From Skeletonema tropicum (taxonomy: Eukaryota > Bacillariophyta > Thalassiosirophyceae > Thalassiosirales > Thalassiosiraceae), in NCBI GenBank assembly GCA_037178625.1, contig CM074139.1, forward strand, positions 434,001 to 498,000: DNA of 64,000 bases, written 5' to 3'. Made by a program: the position numbers and the translations under genes. Under the pieces are notes generated by a model. That model saw nothing but the letters and a program-made list of their open reading frames with translations. It was not told where the DNA came from and ran no database searches. The stretch's first letter is position 1, and the number at the start of each line of letters is the position of its first letter. Positions 10,349-22,361 of the stretch are shown here, one piece after another.

Positions 10349-10860
10349 ATGTCAAGAGGCCGAAGCATAACACCAATTCCAACTCCCAAAGCTTCGACAC
10401 GTAAGCCAAAGCACATCGTGAGAGTGAGAAGACGTTAAAGGATGCTGAGCGTAGCACTGGAGCTGCTAATGGCAGTGGAAGAGGGGTTGCATACCGTGAT
10501 AAAAAGGATCTTGCTTTGATTGCACAGCAACAGGAAAAGCAAGATCAGCATGCTTTCCTGTCTGAAATGGCCCAGCTAACTACGTTATTGAAATCGTTGG
10601 AGTCTTCATGTGAGAATAAAATGAAGATGGCATCAGAGTGGAGACTTGGTGGGAATATGGAGTAATGGGCAGACTACATGCTGGAGGCGGAAAAGCTAGA
10701 GGAAGAAATCACTGCGAAGAGGAAGGCATTGGAGAATTTGAAACAGAAGAGTAGCGCTACTACTACTTCGCATGTTGCTGCTTTCCTCTCTAACGGAACA
10801 AAGCCTACTTCTGCAAAGAAGAGGAAGGCTGTCGAATCAAGTAATAATGATAGTGGCTAA
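10349..10860 (+). pseudogene. Accessory ORF of Harbinger copy 1, broken
   Basis: An ATG at 10349 opens a basic 29-residue stretch that ends early. The likely continuation is in another frame and has an in-frame TAA at about 10663, followed by a 60-codon tail (10678-10860) rich in Glu, Lys and Ala with coiled-coil character and a basic KKRK end. PIF/Harbinger elements usually carry a second DNA-binding ORF needed for transposition, and this sits in that place. I could not see a clear Myb/SANT domain. The same breaks occur in copy 2, so they predate the duplication. Confidence 0.55.
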
Positions 10861-10889
10861 TACGTGTGTTTAAAGTGCGTTTTTATCAT

Positions 10890-12553
10890 TTAGAGTTCAA
10901 ATACTCCTCGTGGTTCTTGTCCTCTACTTCTGGGCCACGCTATTTCACCTCGCTGAAACTTGATATCAAAATGCTCTACCAACTTAGATCGGAAATAATC
11001 CAGGCTAAGACTACGAACATTAATCACACCATCATCTTCGACAGCACCAGCTGCAACATCATCGTCATAATCATCATGTTCATCCGTTACACCTCCAATC
11101 ATTGATGTATCATACTCGCGAATCTGAGCAGGTGAGAGTAAGTTTCGCATAGCCATTGGTGCATCACTTTCGTCAAACCCTCCTAACTCGCTCTCCCACT
11201 GGCTTGTGACATTCACTCCATCCCAAGGCTTATCCAGTCCATCTATTTCAAGCAACCAGTTATGCAATGCACAGCAAGTCAACCATACTCTATCAACAGA
11301 TTGGGTTGAATGAAGTCGCACACCTGTCTTCAATATCCTCCAACGACCCTTTAAGATCCCAAATGTACACTCTGAAAAAAAGAGAGCATTGATTTCCAAT
11401 TGAGTAATCACACATAACACAATATATGAAATAATTAATTGTACAACTTACCGACATCTTTGCGCATGGATTCAATCCATGCAGACCAGCGGATGTCTGC
11501 AGTCTTCACACAATTAGAAATAGGAGGGACAGTGGTAGACCAATTGTGATATCCATTGTACACAACAATCCAAACACCTTTGTATGTCACAGCAACAATC
11601 TCTTCTCCGCGCCTCTCAAGAAGCTCAAACGTGTAATCATCAAGTTTGTCCCCCCTCTTAACGTCTCGAATAAAGTCGTCGAAAAGAATGAGAGTCTTGT
11701 CATTGAACGAGCCAGGGTTGCCGGAAGTAGACGCTAGAATACGGCGGCGATGATTGACTGTCATGTTGTAAGCGCGGCAAGCATGCTTGGATTTAAATCC
11801 GATATGCGCACGCCTAGTTTTCCAGTTGCATAACTCATGGACAATGTTTGTTGCATCTGTAGATGCGAAGGCTCCGGGTAATCCAGCAGCAGCAAACTCA
11901 TGCATGTGCTGCTGCACTTCTTCTTTCGTCTGAGGCGCTTTGACAAATCTTTCGTACAATACAGTGCTGCCAATCTCAATGACTTTGTGGAAGAATTTCC
12001 GATGTACTTCCTCAGATATAGCAGTAGACTCCTCTAGATCATCAAACGTCAACCCCCTTCCGAGGTATCGAAAAGCCCCAAGAATCAATAACTCCAGAGG
12101 TGACGACAATTTGCCTGTGGCATCTTTGCCCATCCACTCTGGAAACCACTTCTCTTTTCTTGCTTCGTCAACGAACCAAAGGAATTGTTTGTAGGGGTGT
12201 CGGAACCTACGTCGGAACTTGCGGAGAAATCTTGCATCATCTGGTTGCGGACAGTCAACATACATGTGCCACCACAAAGATTCCTTTGGAGGAATCTCCT
12301 CAAGTCGGCCGTCTTCATTACGCCGTGCGAGAATAATTCTCTTTTGCCTTTTCTTTTTTTGTTGGTGTTCTACATCATCTTCTTCCTCTTCATCATCCTG
12401 GTGTAACATGGCATCGTAGAGCTCATTGTCGACATGGTCATCCATCATCTCTTTCAGGTATTGTTGAATATCAAAAGATCCAGTTGTAGTGTCGTACCAG
12501 GTATTCTCAGCCTGCATGTCCGCTAGGATACTTGCGGCGTCGGCAAAAATCAT
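10890..12553 (-). CDS. PIF/Harbinger DDE transposase, copy 1
   Basis: Two exons on the minus strand: 12553-11452 and 11371-10890, joined across an 80-nt GT-AG intron, give 527 residues. The catalytic triad fits the DDE_Tnp_4 family: D233 (context ASTDATN), D285 (PGSFND) and E368 (KDVECTFGILKGRW). The glutamate codon is created by the splice, which supports the intron. An acidic and then Lys/Arg-rich region around residues 50-80 may be a nuclear signal. The start ATG at 12553 is the first in frame. The protein would cut and paste the surrounding element. It is intact apart from possible N-terminal uncertainty. Confidence 0.92.
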
Positions 12554-12917
12554 GTTGATAATCAATAATCGATGTCAGGTCGTGAGCTGTGTCCGTGTCG
12601 CTGTCGACAGGAAATGTTTTGGAGTTACGTTGGATGATCGTATTCATATCGCAATGAGATGCCGCAAGTAGAACTCAGTGCATAAATCTGATTCACCACA
12701 AACAAGAGCAGCGGCCCCGTGTAAATACTGTGACCATGACAGGGTTGCAATGGCAGGTGTGCGTGTTGGTGATGTGGTGGATTTTGAATTTTTTTGAATT
12801 TTGGGCGGAAATGGGATGACTCTGTGTCTGCGTGAAGTGCGAACAAGGACGCAGATGTGAAAAAGCGCGTTCTGCGTCTACGTCCACGTCCACCGTAAAA
12901 GGAACGGCCTCACGCAC

Positions 12918-14090
12918 TAGAGGAGGAAATAATTTAAGAAAATGACTTTTTAAGAAAACAAATAGCTCTAGCTCCAGGCGTGAGTGCCACATCAGTCCCA
13001 CATCAGAAGAAAGCTGCCCGAGGGTCAATGAAACCCACTCCGATGCCCCCCTATTCACCAGGAGCAGTCTCCTCAACCTCTGCTGTTGTTACATTCTCAG
13101 TAGCTTCAACTGTGGCCGCTTCATCTGCTGTCATTTCATTCTCAGAAGTTGAAGTTGTAGATGTTTCTGCCACAGCTGCAGCTGTCTCGGTCCCTGCAGA
13201 GGAAAGCAATAATTCATATTTCGCAATATTCTTCGACCATTACTATCGACCGCATCTCCTTCCTTTTTAATCCAATCATTGATTGCATTTTCCATTTTAG
13301 CACGATGGGGTTCCGCACCCCAATTAATTCTGCTTTTCTTCTTTTTTGGAGCACCATCTTCCTCCTCCTCCTCCTCAACATCTTCCTCTACATCTTCCTC
13401 ATTATCAACGTCCTTGTCCTCCTTCTCGGCTATTGCATTGGCAGCGGCAATTTCTGGGGGTGACTTGCGCAGATGTCGGGGAGGTGTGGGTGGTGATGCA
13501 TTCTTTTTTGGACGACCACGATTTTGTTTGCTCTTCGATGGTCGGCCTCTCTTCTTCTTCGGCTTTTGCTTCGGGGCCGCAGAAAAGAAACTTGTCATTA
13601 GACCACCATAATTCTTGGCGTCTTCTTTGCTGAATGGTTTGTGTTTCTTGGCTTTACCCATGGTTGCGGCGTAGGAGGAGATGACACAGCAATGACGGAG
13701 AAGTGCACTCACCGCCTTTTTGATTTTTCGCGCGCGTCATGATGGGAGAGTGGGACAAGTGAAGGTACCATCCGATGCAGCTTGACGAGAGGAGCATTTT
13801 GAGCTACTTTTTAGGGCACAATTCGCTTCGTAGGCTTTTTTATAGTAGATAAAAGGCTGAAAAGTACCATTTTTCTTAATTTAGTACGATATTATAGCTC
13901 TAGCAAATCTTAAAAATTTTTTGATGTGTCATATCTCGAAAAGTTTTCACTTCTGAAAAATCAGATAAATTTTCCCGAAATCTAGTCGATGAGATCTTCA
14001 ATTTGAGCACCTAAAATCGATCATTGGTCAACTTTGGGAAAAGATTAATTTTATGGGGAAAAAACCTTTCTAAAAAGATTTTCTCCTCTA
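12918..14090. mobile_element. TA-flanked DNA transposon, copy 1 (with TSDs)
   Basis: The element is 12920-14088 (1169 bp) and is flanked by TA on both sides. Its ends are short imperfect inverted repeats, GAGGAGGAAAT against ATTTTCTCCTC. The truncated X copy at 1-1402 has the uninterrupted site with a single TA at 1267-1268, which proves the boundaries. TA duplication fits Tc1/mariner-like elements, but no DDE transposase is present, so it is probably non-autonomous or of another TA-targeting family. Confidence 0.85.
13131..13661 (-). CDS. Basic/acidic AT-hook-like protein in the TA element, copy 1
   Basis: The frame begins at ATG 13661 and gives 176 residues. It has two AT-hook-like cores (KRGRPSK and NRGRPKK), then a long Glu/Asp run, a KKKK patch and a segment NAINDWIKKEGD that may be part of a helix-turn-helix. 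After that the protein seems to leave its original frame: another frame just downstream encodes an acidic Thr/Glu/Ala-rich tail to about 13050. A frameshift or an unseen intron could explain this. The same arrangement is in copy 2. A DNA-binding role is inferred from the AT-hooks only. Confidence 0.5.
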   Translation of the reverse strand: MGKAKKHKPFSKEDAKNYGGLMTSFFSAAPKQKPKKKRGRPSKSKQNRGRPKKNASPPTPPRHLRKSPPEIAAANAIAEKEDKDVDNEEDVEEDVEEEEEEDGAPKKKKSRINWGAEPHRAKMENAINDWIKKEGDAVDSNGRRILRNMNYCFPLQGPRQLQLWQKHLQLQLLRMK

Positions 14091-15347
14091 ATTTCGAGCT
14101 TTTCGCCCATGCGACGAGTTGAATTTTGAGTTGAATTTTTTGAGTTGAATATTCAACTCGAAAATACTAGTTCCTACGTAGACTAAATACGCTAGAAGAT
14201 GCCGCCGTTCTCCAGCTTGTAATAAGTGATGAGAATGAGCAAGTACTGCCAAGAACAGCAATAATAATCTAATGCATTAAGTATTTCTACTCATCCTACA
14301 CCTGCTTGCACTCTCTGGTTCAGGATTGAGGCTTTCATGGCCACCTAATTCCTCATCTGCTTGCACCTTCTTTTATAAACTTGTGCATCAGAAATGCTTG
14401 CAATGTATACATTCATATTACACCACACAACCTTCTCTGCTGACACAGAGCCTCAAGCCGGCTGAAATAGAGTTTTCTTTATGTGCCATTGCCGATGTTT
14501 TTCATAGTAAATGCTGATTGTTGTGTGTGGACAGATTTTGGACGGAGATGTGCCCTCTTTCATTAGCGACAAAGCAACATGCATACGCGAACGACGCAGC
14601 CACCAACGCCCACAAAAACCCATCCTGTGACGGAGCAGATCAGTATGAACGATTATATGAGTAAATATACTGCGAGAAGAGACGGTAGCTTCACCCAACG
14701 TATCTTATATGGTTGATGTCGAGCGACGTCAAAAAGCATCATCACGTGTTGAGTGTTTATTCGAGATCGACGGCGTTTCAAAAAGTACCATATTGTCGGC
14801 AACATTACACATGTTCTCCGTGTATTTTGGTTCGATTGCATGCCAATCGTCTAGGGTGTAACAGCAGTCGACGTGAGAGTTGTGGTGCCAGCACACAAAA
14901 AGTGATGTCTGTGCATTATTTGAGTATAAATACGGTGGTTACACGAGAGTGCTGTGTTCAGAATTTGATCCGTAGGAGAGACTTGAGAGAGGAGATAATC
15001 TTTTATTATTCGTCCAGCACTTCCCACTTGTTTGTTGCCTCTCGTCGGCGCAGAAGCGTCATCATCATCTTGCTTGTGTGTTCGGTGATGGTGATTTCAC
15101 GATGAAAGGGCTTAGAGTATTTCACTACACGATAAGTTGAATTTTGAGTTGCATCTTTTTGCAAAAAGTGCGTATCATCACTTTCAAATCATACAGATTC
15201 TAACCGAAACGAGTTCATTACTCTACTCGTTCAAGTAATTAACGCCCTAATCTAAGTTGAAAATATTGTATCATCACTTTCAAATCATACAGATAGTATC
15301 GTAAAACACCATGTCGATGAGACGCCACCATAAGCGTTTACGCCTCA
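14091..15347 (+). repeat. Right part of the X core
   Basis: Shared with 1-1266 (inverted) and 33251-34390 (direct). It contains repeated TTGAGTTGAAT words near 14115-14160 and two copies of GTATCATCACTTTCAAATCA near its right end. No gene is recognisable. Confidence 0.8.
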
Positions 15348-18300
15348 GTCAGCGTCGTTACTACCGCAAGGGATGACGCAAAGCCCCTCCTGACAGGGCC
15401 CCAGGAGGGAAAAAGCTTCGGCCGCCCAAACTGCCCTCCAGAACATACCACTTCAACACACATTCCCACCGACTGGGGACACTATTACACTTTCTCAATA
15501 CACCCTTTACATCCACTCTACTTTTTTAGCCCTCTACAATCAACGTCTCCCACGTTACTCTCAACATCGAGAATTTCTTTGTCAACAATGCATGAAACAT
15601 TATCGGCCCATCGGTTTTAGATACAAACATATCCTCCCTAAACATGTGTCCAAATTCACCCCTACACCATCCCTCACTGCACAACTTTTCTCCGACCAAA
15701 TCCACCACCAACTATCAACACAGGCTAACTTCCCCACCATTGATGCTCACCTACTACCACCTGACCCTTCATTATGGCATCAACCACCCTCCTCTTCTAC
15801 TCCGAATGTACTCCCACCTATCCACCTACCATCAAACCCACCTCTTCATTCTCCGACTTCCAACACTATAAGTATGTATGTAGAAGTACCTACTCACATC
15901 TTTCTCGCGCATGTGGCGCGCGCCATCCAAAAATCTTCCATGTCATGTGTTTCTCCGACACGTCACCCACCTCTACCACCGTCACAAGACCGAAGTGGCG
16001 ATGATTTTGATAGGGCGAAGTGACGGCTATCATCGTTGTGAACTACTAGCTTTTGTATGTGGGGCTTTATTTAGGTTATTTTTGGGTGGAGGTGGAAAAA
16101 TCTTTCCTCATTTTCTGTCTGACCGCGTTTTATTGTTAAGTAGGAATTCGGTATCTTTAGTTCCTACGTACCCCATGTAAGGACCTTGTCAAATTTCCAC
16201 ATTTTGGGGGATGGTGTTCCCCTCAAACGATTTCTCATCGCTCTCCTTTTCTTTTCTTCCATCTGGTTTCATACCAGCCTCCCGACAACTTCCTTCCCGA
16301 ATTTTCCCCTACATCAAGTCAAACCATCAGACTCCTTCACCTTCTCCAAACACTCCCGTATTTCTGAAGCCTTCCACAATCGTCCATCTTCTCTGCCACC
16401 ACGTTCAGCAGACAATGATTCAACCACATCATCAACCAAAGGTTCACCCAAACTCAACGACGATGACATGAGCATGAGCATTTCTAACTCCATCAAAATC
16501 GACTCCAACGAGACTGAGTTTTATGTCTCCTCTGCAGAACAACAAGCAGTCGACTCATCAAACAAGCACAACAAACATACATCGTTTCCTCCCAGCCCTC
16601 CTACTATGCAACCTCCTGCGCAACTCAGGCCCACGTTCAAAATGGCCCTCTACAACTACATCATGACGAAGGATGATGCCAGCCTTCAGAAATGGTTCCA
16701 ACTTTATCATGGCAAATCGGCGCCCTCCCTCTAAACAACCCGTGGATGTGTCCATTTGATCATTTGTGCACTGCACCCAACATCAACACGCTGACAAGCC
16801 AAAAGGTTTCGAAAATGTATCGGCCTTGCAGCGACATTTGTCTGATGAACACATCCACGAACTCGATAAACTACCTTTGACCTTCCTTAAAGAAACCAAC
16901 TTAGCAACTTATCTGTCTGCCATCAATGTAAAAAACAAAAGTTATTCAACAGTCCAAAGTCTCTACAAACCCATGTACTCTCCAAACACACTCCATCTAG
17001 AACGAAAACAAATCGTGACATCCTCACCACTTATTTATTCGACGAACCCACTAGCTCGTGCCGCCACAATCATTGGGACGAAGCCCTCGACTAGCTTAAC
17101 TCCCACCAGTTTGAACCACCACCTTTCAGATCTACACTCCTACCTTGCGTCAAATGGCAACTTGAAGATTTATTACTAGACCTCCTTGAAGACATCATCA
17201 AAGCAACCAACAAACTCAAGAAATCGCCACCCAAAACAAAAGCAACACTTCCAGCCTACAATGCCGACATAGCAGCAGGCCAACTTATTTACCTCTACGA
17301 ACAACTCATCCTTGCACCTACTACGCACGACAAAAGCGACTCTCTCACACAACTCATCAAACGTCGCATTAGACTTTTTCGATCCGGCCAACTTGAAGCA
17401 TTATATGAAGAGTCACGCACAGTAACCTCCACCAGCCCTCAGAGTACATCTCTCGCCGATACAACCGAACAAAAACGGCGCCAACAACAATCAGCTCAAA
17501 AAGCAGCGGATGACGATGATTTAAAGAAAGCTACATCAAGACTATTAAAAGCCACCCCTATTGCTCCAAATTCACCAGAGAACATTGAAATATGTCAACA
17601 ACTCCACCCACCCACGTTAGACTACCAGCCAACTTTCCCAAGAACTAGATCCCTAGTCTACACCAGCCCAATCACCTTCACACCTGACGAAGTCACCACA
17701 TGCATCCGAAATCTTCCAACAGGAAAAGCTTTAGGCATCCAAGGCGATTCCTTAGATATGTTTGCGCGCCTTGTCAAAAAACGAGTTCCACAACAACACA
17801 AAAAGATGCAAACCTCCACAACCGCACAACATCTAGCAACCTTCTTTTCAAACATTACAAACGCAAACTTCGGCAAAAATGAACGTAATCACATCAATAC
17901 CATCTACTTCGTCGCTTTCCACAAGGATGTCAACAACCCAAAGAAGTTAAGACCCATCGGTGTCCCAAGCGCTATTCGCCGCATCACAGCAAACCTCCTC
18001 ATTACCAAAAACAGTCTGACTTTGCATCATACCTTCTTCCATTCAACTATGCTATTGGAGTACAAGGAGGCATTTCCACTATTGTACATACCATGCGCCT
18101 TGGAGTTGAGAAATACATCTCCATACCTGAATCAACCGGCACCTACCCACACGTGCACTTGTATCCTTAGACATCCGAAACATGTTCAATGCGGTATCTA
18201 GACACAAGTTAAGAGAAATTATTGCACACGAGTTCCCTCATCTACTACCATTCACCAACATGCTCTACGAAGACTTCCATACAGCCAAATTCAAAGATGA

Positions 18301-20643
18301 AACCAACACATGGCAAGAATTCCGAGTAGCAGAAGGCTTCACCCAAGGCTGTCCACTTTCACCCCTATTCGCTGGAATCGTCCTCACTCACATCCTCCGA
18401 CAAATCAATGCAGAACTTACTAATGGACCGAGCCACCAAGCGACTTCAAAACAACCAACCACTCGACGACGGCAAAGGAGGAGCTCCCATCATAATGGCG
18501 TATGTCGACGACACCAACTGCCTTTTACCAATCGAAGATGTACATTTCTTTCTACAACGTTTCAAAGATCTCGGGATCCCACTTGGAGCTGTAATGAACA
18601 CAGACAAAACTAGAATTATGACTACTACCTCCGGACATTCTGTTCTTCACGCTCACTTCCAATCCAACTACTTTGTCGCACAAAACCTCCAAGAAGCAAT
18701 CTCACTTTATTCCACCAAAGACTCTGTAATGTATGAAGAAACAAACGGCCTTCGCATCTTAGGCTCCCCAATCGGTTCGCCATCATTCCAAAAAGCCTTC
18801 ATCACCGACTATCTCCAGAAGATACAAACTGACGCCGACAACCTCCTAGACGGCCTCGACGACGACCAAATCATCATCCAACTCTACAGACAATGCACAT
18901 CTCAACGCCTAAATCATCTCTTTCCAGCCGATGTTTATGCTCATGCTCATACTTCCATTTGCATAGGAGAAGCTTGGGACACATGGGATAGTCTCACTGC
19001 CAGAGCATTCGACAATATCAATGCACACATCATCAAATCCATTACCAACAAAGACACAGTACCCACCCACTCACAACTCCTAATGAACATGAGCACAAAA
19101 ATGGGAGGACTCGGCCTCAACACTCCAAGAGACAAAGCCATTCCAGCTTCAATTCTAGCAACCAAAGGAACGCTCAACACAATCTATAATGGAGTATTTC
19201 TTGGACCAAAGCGCACAAGATTTATGCTACCCGACTCAATCACATCACTATATGCAAATAGAGAGACCAATCCATCTACCACCTTCTAAATCTTCAACAA
19301 ATTTGCACCGGCAATAGCAAAGATATGCACCGGAGACGATACAGCTCAAGGAATATCAACCTTCATCAATAATACACCACTACAAAAATGCCATGATATT
19401 ATCAACAAGGAAGCATCCTCTCGTCTAAGTAGAAAAATAATCAACCACCTCCCAAACGACAGCACACACAACATCGCAGAAATCATCGACGGCAAGATGG
19501 GACAAGGACTCTTGGACCTTCCAAGAAATGAAGAAAATAGACAAGACAACCGCCTTTTCAGATTCAACCTCCTCCGCTGTTTACGAATGAACATCTGGGA
19601 AACAACAGAACAACTCAAATGCCCCTTCTGCAAACAAGACTTCGACACAAAAGGAGACCATCTATATCAATGCAGCCACCTCAGCAAACAAATTAAAACG
19701 AAGATGCACAACAAATGGAGAGATATGTGGCATAAGGAGATGGAAACACTCATTCCCTTCATCTAACTCACAGCAGGCACAAAAATCTGTAAAGAAACTA
19801 CAGGCCTAGTCCGCAGCATCAAAAAATCCAACATTAAACCATTCGACACCCATTTCAACCTCCCAATAGTCTCAAACGAGAGCCACTTCAGATGCAAACT
19901 ATCAAAAATTGGATTTGACATGATCACATGCAACTCTGACACTTGCCCTTCTCCATCCCGAGGTGGAAGTAACGCTAAATCAAATAATATCGTCGCGGCA
20001 CTCCTTTCGGCAGAGAAGAGCAAGTTTCAAAGAGGCAGAGGTTCAAATACATCACGCACCGACAGCTCATCACAAATAACACTCACCGGAGAACAAATCA
20101 TCGGATAACTTTACTCAGATAACATGCAACTACTCCCTTTCGCCATCAGCCCACTAGGCCTCTTCGGACCCACAATAAATTACTTCCTATATGGCACACC
20201 TCCAAATGGCGACTACAAAACAAACACTCCACAATATCGACAAGTCCAAATTCCCAAACGCCTCCGACATGGCTCACCAAGCATTCACTAGAACCCCATC
20301 AAACATCCTAGACCGAGCCGACTCAATTTGGAAATCGAAACAACGAAACTATCACCACGGGGGATCCTACAAAAGCCCTGACCCAAGCACCTATTACACA
20401 CAAATATTCGGGAGAACGGTTTGCAAGGCAAACGGCTCAGCAGGACTAGCTGCCATTCAAGCACTCTATGAGAGCAACAATGGCCCGACCACCACATCAT
20501 CACTCAATGATGACCAAATTTCATATTTATTACACAGTACAGGTGGCAGATCTACTTCACAAAGAAGTAGCTCTCAGTCGACTCAAGAGTCTTCTCAGCC
20601 ATCTACAGATACTTTTCTTGTTTACAATACCAGTGATACGTAG
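15348..20643 (+). pseudogene. Decayed non-LTR-type reverse transcriptase gene
   Basis: Pieces of one long RT protein lie in order but in changing frames. A C2H2-like finger is near 16750-16865. An open frame from about 17166 to 18201 covers the RT fingers, with LRPIGVPSAIRR at 17950-17985. The motif A segment SLDIRNMFN is near 18160-18190 and QGCPLSPLFAG near 18345. The catalytic AYVDD (18499-18513) is in the frame 18408-19289. A CCHC finger-like segment (CPFCKQDF) is near 19620, and a Ser/Thr-rich tail at 20191-20643. At least two frameshifts and several stops separate the parts, so the gene is dead. An intact relative is the ORF2 at 59675. Confidence 0.75.
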
Positions 20644-22080
20644 TTTACCGTAGCACAGAAATAACCTAAAGCCCCACATACAAGGACAAAGGACCATGTC
20701 GATGTCGACCTCCCATAACAACTCCAGCGGAGCAATATCGACTCCAGAACTTACTACTTATGCAGCAGCCGACAATCCATTTAATCACAATCACTCTCGA
20801 TATCATTTTCGGAGAAGCGTAGCTAATCAGAAGTGCGAGGAAACTGCTCTGAAAGTATGCTCGTTTGTTTTCCTCCGCTCTCGCTCCATGCCGACACACA
20901 AAGCAGCGCAGCAGTCAGTAGATAGAAATGAACGGAACCGAATGAATGCAACTCACATTATATCATCGCCGCAGGTTACCTGGCAGATTCTGCTCGATTA
21001 GTGAATTTGATCATAGGCTATTCGACAACACTGCACGGAATACAAAAATAGGCAAAAATGCAAATAGTTTGCGGTCCACGTAGATGCAGCAACTACAGAG
21101 AGAGGACCCGTACTCTAGCAGCCACCGAAACCTCCTGCAGCGATGCATTTAATTATCACCAGCCGCAACGCCAAAGATGACAGTGATTGATAATAACAAC
21201 AATAATGACAACACCAGTAGCAGTGATACTATCATTGTAAATAAATACAAACAGTTTCAGACGTCAGACCAGAGAGTGGACCGTACAAATCACCAGAGAG
21301 TAGAAACATTCAACAAATCAAGCAGCAGTCAAGTGGTAATAGATAGAAGGTTAAGATGGAGAGCAACTCTAATGTCGGATGCCGGAGGCAATCAAAATCA
21401 CTAGCGTAGTAGAAGAGAGGGAGAGATGCCCACAATAGATAAGGTTCAGAAAACGATTTGAAACAAACGACAAGGAATCACTTCTCCACAATCGACTGGC
21501 ATGACAATCGTTCTACTGGCATCACAATCAATCATAATCTCGAGGAGACTTAGAACAAGACATCTGACACACTGACCACATCCCGTGCATGCCCACCAGG
21601 ACGGATCAGCAGCCGCAATAAAGCATTATGTACTTTGATAGCATCCAAGAAGGTCCAGCATCAGCCGAGAGAAACAACGAAGCACCACAACTTAGTTGAT
21701 ATCTAAAACACAAAGGAGCAATAGGATTACATTGTCTTTGGGGTTTGACTTGGATGCAAGTGTGGGTCATGGCGTCACGTGCAATGTGTATGGTACAGAT
21801 GGAACTGATGTGGTAGTATACCCTCTAATGAGCATGTGGCAATGATGTAAAGCATCGCAAGGCACAGCATGGATCCCAACAAAATATGACAGCAATTAGA
21901 ATCGAGCAAAAGCAGGTATCTAGCTTTAAAGCTAGTGAAATCAAATCAGAGCATACATCAACATCCTCCTACCCTTTCTCCTCTTCTTTCCCCCTCCTTT
22001 CCCCTTCCTTTCTTTCCTCTCTTTGTGCAGTAGCTGCCGGATCAAAAATTCACCGACCCACAGATATCAAATATCTGCCG
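20644..22080. other. Gene-less stretch
   Basis: About 1.4 kb with only short unconvincing open frames, some CAACAATAATG-type low complexity near 21185-21240 and a pyrimidine-rich run near 21975-22020. I see no gene, repeat end or RNA signature. Confidence 0.5.
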
Positions 22081-22361
22081 AAATCACCAGCGCCACACAA
22101 CCTACCATGTTAGACATGATACCCAAGGATGATTGGTTTCCCCCTTTCTTTGGGCAGGAATTTTCAATATTGTCAGATCTGCTTGTATCATTGTCATCGT
22201 AAGCATAGGTCAATCATCACTTTCTCCGCAGGAAGTCAGTTGAACTGGAAATGAGTCAAGACTTTGGCGGTTATTATGGCGGTTAATATTAGTAGAAAGA
22301 ATAACTCTAGAGTGAAGAAAGCACACGGACGCAATCTATTTCTATCAGAAAAGAACAGCTT

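Larger units (their letters stand above)
10027..12912. mobile_element. PIF/Harbinger transposon, copy 1 (with TSDs)
   Basis: The element proper is 10030-12909 (2880 bp). Its ends are inverted: GGCCGTTCC at the left and GGAACGGCC at the right, and the similarity continues inward over a GTGGACGTGGACG-type block for ~35 bp. It is flanked by the 3-bp duplication TCA at 10027-10029 and 12910-12912, the size and T-N-A form typical of PIF/Harbinger. It encodes a DDE transposase on the minus strand and a broken accessory ORF on the plus strand. Confidence 0.93.
9784..15347 (+). mobile_element. Repeat unit X, copy 1, carrying two nested transposons
   Basis: The core of X is 9784-10029 plus 14089-15347. 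It is interrupted by a Harbinger element and a TA-flanked element. A second copy with the same two insertions is at 28953-34390, and a truncated copy without them is at 1-1402. The core is rich in the word TTGAGTTGAAT and has no recognisable protein, so its own class is unknown. The right edge at 15347 is where the match to base 1 of the window ends, so it is only a minimum. Confidence 0.75.

Noticed and set aside
14713..15105. 130-codon frame in X, mirrored at 244-636
   Set aside because: It is open in two copies only because they are nearly identical; in the third copy (33874-34134) it breaks. No motif and Ser/Arg/Cys-biased composition.
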